Shown: positions 18,696 to 30,600 of the stretch, in pieces
Layout of the letters: each line of letters starts with the position of its first letter
Position numbering within the stretch: the stretch's first letter is position 1
Source: Rotaria sp. Silwood1
Lineage: Eukaryota > Rotifera > Eurotatoria > Philodinida > Philodinidae
Reading direction: 5' to 3'
NCBI GenBank assembly: GCA_905250075.1
Contig: CAJNOP010000017.1
Location: 2,838,770-2,902,769 of the forward strand
Length of the DNA: 64,000 nucleotides
The notes under the pieces: generated by a model
The model's input: the letters and a program-made list of their open reading frames with translations, nothing else
Told to the model about the DNA's origin: nothing
The model's database searches: none
Position numbers and translations under genes: made by a program

Positions 18696-20631
18696 TAGTT
18701 ATAATAAAGAAACGAAGGCATTTATAATAAGAAATATAAAATCCTAGAAAGGAATCTCGTTGTTATTCAATTTCAATACTTAACTAATGTACATTATAAA
18801 TAAGAAGAAATTAACGATTATTCCTAAAGTCATGGAATGGATGCACATCAAACTACTTCGAGTAATTTAAAGTTAGGTGCTTCAATAATTTCGTTTTATT
18901 TCATGGAATAGAAATGTTGACGAAATTAATAGTAACAACTGCCGGATTACAATCATGGCATTATGCCAAGTGACATATATATGCGCTGATGCCAACGAAT
19001 GTATAGACTTCGTTACCGGTATCAACGATGAAAAGATTGACTTTTGTTGAACCATGTAAGAAATGAATAGTTCACAAAACAGCGAGTTAAAATATAGGAT
19101 GTCTTCGCAGAAATTACAACTATCTATAAACTACTCAAACAAACGACTTACGATTGCGATGAAAATTTGGCCACTATCAGTTTTATAAGGAAAAGTGTGA
19201 CAAGTACAAATTGAAACTCGGACTATGTCGATCAATTTTCCATAGATCCTCAAATACTACAAGAAATCTAATCAAACATCGATTGTGAAAAATAGAATAT
19301 TATAGAATTTATTGCACAGTACTGTGAACAATGCATCGTTAATGTTATCCAACTTTAAAATGATAATAAATGGCAAAAAGAATACTACCAATCTTGGATC
19401 CACATAGGCTCTTCTCGAATTAGAGACTACCTATATTGCATTTTATGAGGAGACGTTGGTTCAGCCCATACTATGTGTTGAATAAAAACTAGTATGGAAA
19501 ACTTTGACAAAGATTGAATTGCCGCTTATACTAAAGCAAACTTTGCAAAAGAAGAAAAGTTAATTTATGTCTTGATTGTGAATCTGGGAAGAAGCTTAGA
19601 AAACAAGTACACCCACATCAACATCTTCTTCAGAAAACAGTACAACGAACTTATCGGGAAATTATAGAAAATATGAAGACACCAGCAAAGGAAATTAAAA
19701 CAATAACGGTAATTACCACCACATCATAGTGAATTGTACATGATATTTTCAAGAATAATTTAGTATGATAGAATATATGCTGAAAAATCATTATGGACTT
19801 GCTGGCAACTATGGGTATTTTCCTTCAGGTACGTTGCTTGAACGTTGGTATTTTCCAAGATTTCTCGGTAGTTTCATTTGTAGATGTTTCTTATTATGGA
19901 AGTTAACATGAAGTTTCCTTTTTGAAAATAAGTAATTACTAAAAGCCCTCGACATTCGTTAAACATGTCTTTGAAAATTACTTTTTTGTATGTCTAGTTG
20001 ATTCTGTAAGCTGTGTAATAGTTTTTAGGAACTTTGGTAATCTAAATATATCTCGACCTTTCATATCTATCTACTAAACAGTATTCGTCTATATATGTGG
20101 TATCTTTTTGTTTAAATCTATCTATATCTTTTTTCAATTATAGTAAACGATTGATAAGATATGTATTAAACTTTTTATAAAAAATAATATAATAATTTTG
20201 TGTATTAGTATTTAAAATATATAAAATGAGTCAATAATATACTTGGCAATTTCTCACGATACAATTAATTAATCATTGAGTAATATCTTCCTTTTTCTGC
20301 ACATTTTCCTTTGAATCTTGTTGATTCGCATGAATCAAACCAAACAAAATAGGTGCGTGTTGTAGCTTCCTCTTTCTTCTGAAGGTGTTTGCTGCTCGTG
20401 TATATTCAATCTCTGTGTTGGAAAAAAGGCTAGGAAATCAAGAACAACATTCATATATTAATTTTCGTTCTTGTTCTTCCTTTCTTGTCAGATACTCAAA
20501 AACTTCGTCATTACCGCTTCGTTAGTGCTCTTCAAACGATTGTAGCAAAAGAAGTCCTTCCAGTAGCAAACAAACACACGCAACTTAAAGCAGTTAGTCA
20601 CAAACATTATCAGCAAAAGCAAGAAACAACA

Positions 20632-20648
20632 ATATATATATATATATA
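20632..20648. repeat. (TA)n tract upstream of ART-TPR gene
   Basis: Alternating TA run about 55 bases before the ATG at 20703. It may be a simple repeat, part of the leader, or act as a TATA-rich promoter element; sequence alone does not decide. Confidence 0.5.
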
Positions 20649-20702
20649 AGGAAGTGTAACTGTGCTTATTAAATTCATTTACTCACCCGTCATTCATCCA
20701 TC

Positions 20703-22796
20703 ATGGGTAACAAAAAATCAACAATAAATGCTGCTAGTAGTCCGTTTTCCTCATCCAGTACAACTAAATTTAAAAAAAAATCATCTTCGTATGCTGCTAG
20801 TGGAGCATCAGCAGTCACCACTAACACTACCATGCTTCCTAGTCGTATTCTACAAAATTTCGTTCTCATCTGGCTCGATGCCAATATTGATGAATTGGAG
20901 CAAGATTTTCAAAATTCCTTAAGACATTTACGACACACTATAGCATCAATCACGACCTTTATTGATATTCAGGATTGCATTAATTTTCTTAGTGAAATTA
21001 AAAAAGAAAAAGTATTTTTAATTGTTTCTGGTTCATTGGGACAACACATTGTACCCAAAATTCATGCGTGGCCACAATTGGATTCCATTTACGTGTTTTG
21101 TAGCAACCGTTCGATCCATGAACAGTGGAGTAAGACAATGTTGAAGGTAAAAGGCGTTCACACCGATATCAAGACGATTTGTAAAGCATTACAAATCGAT
21201 TGTGCACGATGTGATCAAGATATGATTTCGATCAGTTTTCGTGGCATTGATACTTTGTTTATATATACGCAATTATTTAAAGAAGTTCTTTTAGAAATTG
21301 ACGATGACACTAAATCCATCAAAGAACTGGTTGATTACTGTCGTCTTCAAGATGATATTGCTGAAAATGAGATTGAAATAATCGAACGAGAATATTACAG
21401 TCATACACCCATTTGGTGGTACACCGCGCCATATTTTATCTACTCGATGCTTAATCGAGGCTTGCGAGTACTGGATGTCGATATTATACTTAAAATGGGC
21501 TTTTTTATTCGACACCTACATCGAAATATTGAAAAATTACACCATGAACAACAATCTGCAAAGACAACAGCGGTCACTACATTTCAAGTATATCGAGGTC
21601 AAGGTTTATCAATTCAAGATTTTGAAAAAATGAAACAAACAAAAGGAGGACTGATGTCTTTTAACAATTTTCTTTCAACGAGTTGCAATCGTGATATTTC
21701 GTTAGAAAATTTTGCACGACCGGCAGCTCTCGATCCTAACTCGGTTGGAATACTTTTTGTTATGACCATCAATCCAACACTCTGCGCAACATCATCGACT
21801 CCTTTTGTTAAAATAAAAAATCTTGGCTTCTACGACGGTCAAGAAGAAGAGATTCTTTTCTCAACGCATACGATTTTTCGCATCCATCGAATTCAACAGA
21901 TCCATGATGGTCATACTGATCGCCTGTGGCAAGTTAATCTCACTTTCACTGGTAACAACGACAATGATTTAGACCAGCTCGCTGTACACATGCGCAAGGA
22001 GCTTAGTTGGGCAAGGGGATGGCCTCAATTAGGTCATATCCTTATCAAAGTGGGAGAATATGCAAAAGCAGAACAACTCTATCAAATCCTTCTTGCAAAA
22101 GCATCTTCCGACAAGGATAGAGCAAACTATAATCATCAACTTGGTTGGGTATATGATAACATGGGCGAGTACTCGAAAGCACTTACATTTTATGAATCAG
22201 CACTTGATATCCGCCAAAACATTCTTCCTCCTAACCATCTCGACTTAGCTGCCTCCTATAACAACATCGGTATGGTGTATAAAAACATGCGCAAGTATCC
22301 GGAATCGCTTTCATCGCACGAAAAAGCACTTGATATCAAGAAAAAAACTCTTTCACATGATCATCTCTCGTTGGCTTCTTCCTATAACAACATCGGTTTG
22401 GTGTATTCTAATATGGGCGAGTACTTGGAAGCAATTTTATCGCACGAAAAAGCACTCGATATTCGCCTAAACACTCTTCCTTCAAACCATCCTGACTTGG
22501 CTTCTTCCTACAACAACATCGGCCAGGTGTATTATAATATGGATGAGTATTCGAAAGCACTTTCATTTTACGAATCAGGACTCAATATTAAGGAAAAAAC
22601 TCTTCCTCCGAACCACCCAGATCTGGCTTCTTCCTACAATAATATTGGTTCGGTGTATTATAACATGGGTGAATACTCGAAAGCACTTTCATCGCACGAA
22701 AAAGCACTTGATATACGCCAAAAATCTCTCTCTCTAACACATCCAGATATCGTACAATCAAGAAAAAATATTGACCTTGTGAAAAAGAAAATGTAA
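20703..22796 (+). CDS. ADP-ribosyltransferase with C-terminal TPR repeats
   Basis: Single-exon protein of 697 aa. The middle part matches eukaryotic mono-ADP-ribosyltransferases of the R-S-E class, which move ADP-ribose from NAD+ to arginine: YRGQG with Arg298, FLSTS (323-327), and the ExE motif in GQEEEIL (Glu381, Glu383). The C-terminal third has at least five kinesin-light-chain-type TPRs of 42 residues (about 474-690; recurring ASYNNIG-VY-NMGEY-KAL-...-HEKALDI), a protein-binding surface. The N-terminal domain (about 47-190) has alternating hydrophobic strands (FVLIWLDA, VFLIVSGSL, SIYVFC) like an alpha/beta fold; I do not recognise it. The start MGNKKS fits the N-myristoylation pattern (Gly2, Ser6), suggesting membrane attachment. 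No introns, unlike its neighbours. ART plus TPR genes form large families in bdelloids as far as I recall. Substrate unknown. Confidence 0.85.
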   Translation: MGNKKSTINAASSPFSSSSTTKFKKKSSSYAASGASAVTTNTTMLPSRILQNFVLIWLDANIDELEQDFQNSLRHLRHTIASITTFIDIQDCINFLSEIKKEKVFLIVSGSLGQHIVPKIHAWPQLDSIYVFCSNRSIHEQWSKTMLKVKGVHTDIKTICKALQIDCARCDQDMISISFRGIDTLFIYTQLFKEVLLEIDDDTKSIKELVDYCRLQDDIAENEIEIIEREYYSHTPIWWYTAPYFIYSMLNRGLRVLDVDIILKMGFFIRHLHRNIEKLHHEQQSAKTTAVTTFQVYRGQGLSIQDFEKMKQTKGGLMSFNNFLSTSCNRDISLENFARPAALDPNSVGILFVMTINPTLCATSSTPFVKIKNLGFYDGQEEEILFSTHTIFRIHRIQQIHDGHTDRLWQVNLTFTGNNDNDLDQLAVHMRKELSWARGWPQLGHILIKVGEYAKAEQLYQILLAKASSDKDRANYNHQLGWVYDNMGEYSKALTFYESALDIRQNILPPNHLDLAASYNNIGMVYKNMRKYPESLSSHEKALDIKKKTLSHDHLSLASSYNNIGLVYSNMGEYLEAILSHEKALDIRLNTLPSNHPDLASSYNNIGQVYYNMDEYSKALSFYESGLNIKEKTLPPNHPDLASSYNNIGSVYYNMGEYSKALSSHEKALDIRQKSLSLTHPDIVQSRKNIDLVKKKM

Positions 22797-24629
22797 TTGA
22801 GTTTTGCTTTGCTACACTAAATTTCATTCGTTATTATTGATTCATTACGTATTTTTTTTCTATTGAACATTTCTACTCGCGTGCAATACTAGAGAAGTTC
22901 TTGAACCCTGCTGAGATAGTACAGTAGGCAATGTCGACAGTGTTCGGGTAGTGGTACATGTATATATACTATCGTAAGAAATGGCAATATGGACACACGT
23001 GTATATCAAAAGTTTCTACATGCACTTCTGAAAAGACCAACAGCTCGTTGAATGTTTCTGACGAGGACAGAAAGGCACTACGAATTATATAAAAGAATGG
23101 GAATAAAAAAGAAACGAAGTGCATCGTCAGAATGAGGCAAGAAAAGACGTAGAAGGAGACACAATGTAAGAGCAAGGTTAGATGACGATATGACCGAATA
23201 AACAATCTCATAAAAAAGACTACTTGTCAAGCGTTTAGAATTGCAGCTAACTTTTTATTTTCCTTCCACATAAAATGACATCTGGTATCATTCGAAAATT
23301 TTTCATCGATTTCGAGAGGGCTTCCATTCGTCTGCCTTTGTTCGCTTGCATTAGTCCTTAACAAAATCTATAATACATCGTTAGATAGGTTCAAGATGGA
23401 ACAGGACGATTTCATTAAATAGTTTGCCGTTATACTTACTGATGTTCAGCAAATCGACAACAGTTCAAAGTGTGTCTACGAGCAGATGAAATTCTCAAAA
23501 CAGAAAATGACATTCAAAAAATCATGAATTTCAAAAAAACTCTTTTATGTTATTCGACAATTACATAAGAGTGATTCTTTTTTTCGAGTCAACAGGCTCT
23601 AAGACCAATGTAGTGTGAGAAAATATCGACTTTGGTATATAAGTTTATAAGTACTTGTTTTAGCAATTATTTCAATGTTCGTTAGAAACAATATTCGAAT
23701 TTTAAAGATTAATCCAATTATAACAGGGCCCCCATAACCAATGACTTACTGTGTTTTTTATTTTCGACGGCTTTAATACTATTTTTACATTTTGAGTATC
23801 CTCTCACTAAATAGAATATTTAATTTGCTAGAAAACTATCAATTCTATCATTTACAACTCTTTTTTTATGGTGACTTGAATTTCTAGAAATTAGCGCTTA
23901 TTGATTTTAAAGTGAAGTATTGTACACCAAAACACAGAATTTTTTCCTTTGTATTTACAAGGTCATCATAACTCCTTGTGCTGTTGTTGAGGAGAATAAA
24001 AGTATCCAACAAATATCTCATAATATTTTTCGATGTATTATGACAAATAATTTTTTTCAAAAGTCAAAAATCTACGATAGAATACTGATTTCTTGTATGA
24101 CTGAACGAAAAATTGAACTTTGTACAAAGTGGTATGCGTATTCTCTCGAACAATTGAAAATATTTGAATTGATTTGCTTGAATTATTCCAAAATAACGAG
24201 TCGAACCAATTGGACAATATTGTTTTCGGTGTTTCGGCATCTTTCATTCCGAAATTTTCACTCTGAGCTATTTTTTTCTAAAACTTTAATAATTAAAATA
24301 ATAAAAGCGTAAAGTATATAAACTTGTTAACTTGACTCTGATGCGATCAATCTATTCGACAGACCTAATTCGATAGTTTTGTAGAAAACCAGGCTTTTCA
24401 TTCAATGAAATCAAAATGAAATCTTATAATAATTTTTAAAACATTGAATGATAGAAAATAAAAGTATATCGTTTATGGTGGAATACCCATTATATACTGT
24501 ACACATTAAGAATACGTTAAATAAATCAACAGTAAGTACAAATTTATTTTATCTATAAAAAAGCAGATCCAAGAAGAAGAAAAATAAAAAGAATCGTTTT
24601 TGTTTTTTTTTCTTTCTTTTTTTTTATTG
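22797..24629. other. Spacer, no gene seen
   Basis: 1.8 kb between the stop of ART-TPR (+) and the stop of the hamartin candidate (-), so it holds two 3' ends. Open frames on both strands over 23.9-24.3 kb overlap each other, have no start context or splice signals and show no domain. Confidence 0.5.
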
Positions 24630-27600
24630 CTATTTAGGAATAATCTGACTGTTAATATTCATTGTATTCAATTGTGTTTGACATATACGTGTTGAATCAA
24701 TTTGCCGACGTATAACATTAATTTTATGTGTGTTCATATTTCGCATTTGATTAAAATGATTGCGTTTCGTTGTCAAATCAATTTTCTAGAAGAGAAAAGA
24801 AAAGGATTTTCCTATGAAAAAGAAAACTAGATCAATGAGGATTGGAACTCATTCTTAGATTTTTTTTGGATGCGGCAAAAGAATCAAATTCATTTAAAAA
24901 TTGAATATTTCGACCATGAAATATTCTCTGAAGCTGAAACTTTTAGAATATTCTAATGGTGATTAGACCGATCTATTGATAGAATTTCAGTTCGAAACTT
25001 CGGTATGTATTTTTTTTAGACTTTTTCAGTCTTGCCAACACGTTCTTATAGCTATAATATGAGCTCAAAACTACGGGTTACAGTTGTGGTGTTTCCTCGT
25101 AAGATATTGTCATAATTGCAGAAGATAATGGTTAGAAAAACTGATATTGTAACATATAATCTTTTCCAATATTTATCTATCGGAAAGATGAATTAAAACT
25201 ACTAGTCATTGAGAATTTTGTAACAATCGGTTAAGAAAAGTGAGCTCAAAATTTCTAATTAAGATATTGTTACTTTAGACCGAACTCAACTACTAAAGGC
25301 TGACTAACATATCGCAGCTATAAAAAAACCATTCAGCATCATCAACAGGTCTCATTGGAGTGTCAATTGCAAAAAAATAAACGGTCGGTTCCACGTAATC
25401 TTAAATCAATTTCATACTTGTTTATCAAGTATTTGTTTATATTCATCAAATTTCTTTTTCTTTTCATCCATTGTTAATAAATCTTCATGTTCATGTTCAT
25501 CTTCATTTTGATGCATAGCAAATAATTTTTCTGCATCAATTGGTTTAAATTTAACATTTAATAAAGCATTATGTAATAATTGATGTTTTTTTCTTGCGCA
25601 GACTAAATCAACAAATAATTTATCAATTGTATCACGTAATTCAATAGATTGTTTAGCTTCCTGTTTTGATTGAAATGAACGTCGTTGATGTTCACGTATT
25701 TCATTTTCAATTGCAACTTTCATCTTTAATATATAAATATAATTTAAAAAGAATAGAACTATTACTGTCCATTTCAAAATATAATATACTTCACTGTTTT
25801 TTCAATAACATTTGATAGGAACATTATAGAAATCTGCGATTTTCATCATTCAAGACAGGAGACCTTTCGAAAGCAATATTCTGAAGCTATGTTCCTTTCG
25901 ATTTAGACTTCTGATAGAATGAATCGATAGAAAAAATTCTTCTCTCTTGGTGTGTACAAGGCTGACACTCTAAAAAATAGCTGGGTAGAAGTAATTCACT
26001 GTACTGACTCAAATGGTGATATATGTTATTAAGTGCGAAAATGATCTAACATTGTTATCGCAATATTTCCGAATTTTCAGCTCCTTCAGTATCTAAAGAC
26101 TGATTATGGAATTTTACACATATTGAGTAAATAGTGTCAGATTATTTCAAATCTAAAATTAACTATTATCATTTGACGGAGCATCGTAAATTATCCCTGT
26201 CTAGCACTCTATTATGATGATCACAAGCCAGTGGCTGAGCTTAGAAATCTTGGGAAAAGTTTCATAGCTCTCAAATTGAAGAAGCTAGACATGTCGCCTT
26301 TATATACATTCAAAGAGAAGAATTTTTTCTATCGATTAGTTCTATAAAAAGTTTGAATCAAAATTAAAACAGCTTCAGAGTATTGTTTTCAAAAATTCCA
26401 ATCCAAAACTCACGTAATTGACCAATTGCTGAGCAATCGAATTTCAAAAGTTTTAAGTTTTCTCTCTTAAATAATGAAATCACTAGTATGTATGATGTTC
26501 ATATCAAAAATTATTCAGAAAAAAAAAACAGTTTTCCACATCATATTCAGAAATGAATAGTATATAAAGTACCTGTTCTAATTCATGTAAATCTTCTTTT
26601 AATTTCGTTTGTTTTTCAGTAAATAAAGATCGTTGTTGCCAATGATTATCTTCATCTGTTTTCAATTCACTAAAATCATGAAAAATAAATTTAATTTTAT
26701 TAAATAAACAAAACATTTTTGCTTTTATTTTGTACACTTGTGTTGCTGATAATGAATTATAAAATGCTTCATTCATTTGATGGAATTCGTTAATACGTTT
26801 ACACAGATCATGAATTATTGGACGTTTTTGTTCTTGAATATTTATCAATTCGTCATATTGCATTTCCTTAATTGATTTTAAAATAAAAATATATTATGCG
26901 AAAGTAAAACTACTAGTTTTTATAATAAAACGAAATGAATGATAACGAGCAGAAATATGTAGATGAGAAAGGAACTTTTATAGCTAATGATGATTGAAAA
27001 ATAATTTATTAAAGATTCATTTATTTTTCAGTTTATCGAATGAGTTCACAGAAAATTGAAAACATCAAATAAGAATCAACATTTCTGTAGGATTTTTGGT
27101 TTAGAAGTTATGAGTCAATCTTTTACATGTGCGAAAATTAATTTTGGACGAAGAAAATCGACATTATTCTTTGAGAATTAATATAATAATCAAGAATTTC
27201 AGAAAAATCATTTAGAAATAGTGATGAGCTCACTTTTTGATTCTATTGTTTATAGGAATCAAGAATATTTCCTAAATTAACGCTATGTCCTTCGTTATCA
27301 AAATACTCATTGTTGACAAACAGCTTGCAATGAACTAGTTCTTAGTACTCTTTTTTTAATAGAAAAAAGTTTGCTCTTTCATTTGCTTTGTCTAAAATAA
27401 TTTTTGCTTCTATTTTGAGTCATTTTTGGTGTACTATAGTGCATCCAAACGTAATTTACAAGTCTTTCTTTTCAATCACGCATTATTATTTTTCATAACT
27501 TATCTTTTGATGAAAAAAGTATGATCAAAATTTTTACAAATTGCACTTAACAAAAATAACATTTTGTTTCTTTATATTCGGACGCCGTCATATATTCATT

Positions 27601-30600
27601 GGTAAAAAATCTTCAAGCGTGTCAATGTATTTTATTTCATCAACGTAGGAATCAAACAACACTAGTAGTACTATCTAAATTATTCGTTTAGGATAGAGAA
27701 AATATTTTGTTTGATATTCTCTTTTCTTTGACGAACAATCACTGAAGAACACAAATGTTCATAGATCTAATGGCATTTAAAATTGACGTAAATCCTGCAA
27801 TAAATAATTATGCTTCGTGTGGTTTTCACCAAGACAAGCATCATGAAGAATTTTTCGATAAAATTTTATTAACGTTTTTTCTTAGTTAAAATACCTTTGA
27901 AATATAGTTCCTTATTGAAAATAATAAAAATAAAAAATTTTTCATTGCAAGATTGATGCATATACTTTTGCTTTCATTGCATGAACAATTTTAAACTAAT
28001 TCGTAGAATATTATTTTTCAGTATTTTTATCGAGCACAATAATTACATGGAGCAAAACAGGAAATATTTGTTAAAGATAAACTATAAACATTGAACTACA
28101 ATCACTACTATATAATCATATTGAAAGCTATGATATCTAAATTCGTCTAATATCTACTTGGATGTTCTCTCTAAATAAATGTCAAATATATTTAGGATAT
28201 TTTTTCAGCTTTATATTATATATTTAGCAGAAGTTCAAGCACATCTAATGTTTATATAACCAGATGCCTAGCAAGAAATTCACGCGCTTTTTCAGTATTC
28301 CGGTCAATGATTCTCCACACATAACGTGTGGAAATCGGCCGTATATTATTCACTTCGTTAGTTATCTATGTGTTTTCTTTCAGGTGTTTGTTGGTAAGAA
28401 AAAAATTAGTAAGACTTATAAAAGCAATCTTCTCTATTCATAATTACTAATTTTTAAAGTTCGATATTTATTTTTTATGAATATTTAATATCTTACTTGA
28501 TTTCTTAATACTTTATCTAAATCATTAATTGGTGTTGTCTTGTAAAAATCTCTTATCAACTGAGCATAATATTCTCTTTTGTCATGTTCATAATTACAAT
28601 CTAACATATCAAGTTGTAATTCAACTTTAGCATAGATATTATGATCATTTTGAGTTGCATTATTTAAATTTGAATCTTTTTTTGTCGTTGTTCCATTTGT
28701 ATAATTATTATTATGACGTCGATTTGATTCATCAGGTATTTGAACACGTGAAAGATTCATTTGTCCATTCTGTATTGTTGTTTGCCATTGTTGTTCATAT
28801 GTTTGACAATATGAGTCTTAAAAATAACAAAATTCATTATTCGTTTTTTGCATGATTTATTTTTATCTTCTACCTGAATAATTCGAATAGCAATCATTTG
28901 AATGTTTCTTTCCATACTGTTTTTCAATTGTATTTCTTACTATCTGACTTTTAATTTCACTCGGATGTAAAACACTTTCAGTATATTCATTGCACATGCG
29001 AATAATTTGACCGATTTCAAACTGTAAATAATTCTATAAAAGATCTGTTTTTGTATTAATTTAATCATACTCGTTTAGGATCTGTAGACTTTTTTATTTC
29101 TTCTTCTTTACGTTTTTTGAAATCATTTGATAATAATAGAGATATATCATCAGATACAACATACTATAAATCAAAAAATAAAAACAGCAACTACTCCAAC
29201 AGATAAAGAAAAATCAATGGCTTACACGATCACCGTTTGCAATTAGTTGTTTCCAAGATTCATTTTGCCAACGATTCTCTTGTTTTTCAGAATCACATGT
29301 ACCACAAACAATGCTTGGTTGAAGTTTAAAATAATAACACAGTGGCTAAACAGAAAAAAAAAGAATAATTAATATTGAATATAAATGTTTAAGTGCTTCG
29401 TGCATCGAAGTTATCTTTGAAAAAGATCGATAGTTCAGTCATCGTAACCCTTTAAGTACTACAGCTCGATGATAATAGTTAGAAACTCCTACATTTGTAT
29501 GATTATTGTTATTAGCGAATGCTGATCATTCAATAAGTTTAGGCATCTGCTTCTAAATAGTTCATGAGATATATGCATCGTATTTCTATTACCATAAAAT
29601 GCCAATAAATACTCGTTGAAGTCAGATGAAAAATTATTCTTTGTACCAAAATCTAGGTAGCTAGTGTCCACTATTTACGAGATGAATTTGAAACTTTAGC
29701 TGTTAGTAATTACTGGAATATAGCTCATATACAATCATGGTTACTTGTTAAAGTTTTAGATCTGATTTTGAAATAATTTACAGGTTAGCCCAGGCAATGA
29801 GTAGCGTATGTTACATAAATCAATAAGAATAGAAATTTTGTACCTATCCGATATTTGGTATCTGTCAAAGCTGCGAACATCTATAGTTACCTTGATTTTA
29901 ATTTTAAAAGATACGGATAATTACCTTGATGTTTATGTGTAGAATATCTTTTATAATTAAAAGTCAAAGTAACGATGATTGTCCGTACCTACGAAAAAAC
30001 TATGCTCCAATTGAAAACAAATAGCGCAGCCTAGAATGAGTGTCTTCAGTTTTTACAGTTATTCATATTATTTTTACTTGAGGAAATTAGTTCATCAGAA
30101 AAATTTCAAGATAAAATACATCTCGATGAGTAGAGCAATAATTTTTATAGACGTGGAAAGTCTCCAATGCTTCCCTTCGGGAGAAATAGATGTCCGACGA
30201 AAAAAACTGACGATCTTTTCTCAATCACAATATGTTCTACAGAACTGAAAGTGTTTTTTATAAATATTGGACGCTGTTTAGAATGCCTATGTTTAATACA
30301 AGTTTGTATTCCAAAACATGGAAGTCTAGAAAGTCTCCTTTTTCCATTAGAGCTTTGTTTGTAAACCTAACTATAAGTTGGATTCCATATTTTGAAATTA
30401 AAGAAAAAGAGACACTCTAAACACTTTTAGTATTAGTAGAAAAAAAGGATTCAGCTTGACTAGCCGTGCTATGCTTAAAAAGACGAGAGCGATTCTCCAC
30501 TTGTTTTAGTCAAAAACTGAATATTCAGGAAACAAGGTTTCACGTGTATTTTCGATCCTTACTCTTGGACATCAGTTCTTGAGATATGTCCAATCGATAG

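Larger units (their letters stand above)
13623..20702. other. Long spacer with possible decayed elements
   Basis: 7 kb between two divergently transcribed genes (FGFR-like on minus, ART-TPR on plus). It has a (TA)n run at 14437-14452. 15.5-17.8 kb is AT-rich with homopolymer runs and no gene. 17.8-19.8 kb is less AT-rich and broken up, as expected of a decayed insertion, and includes a possible Tc1/pogo-like terminal repeat pair near 18.58-18.69 kb. The last 400 bases before 20703 probably hold the ART-TPR promoter and leader, including a (TA)n tract at 20632-20648. Confidence 0.5.

Noticed and set aside
23920..24312. 130-codon open frame on plus and a mirror frame on minus
   Set aside because: Both strands open at once in AT-rich DNA; codon use and composition look random.
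26504..26863. Unspliced 119-codon frame in the hamartin candidate
   Set aside because: The middle is a 66-nt AT-rich intron with GTACAA...TTTTAG; splicing joins ATQV to ELKTDED in frame.
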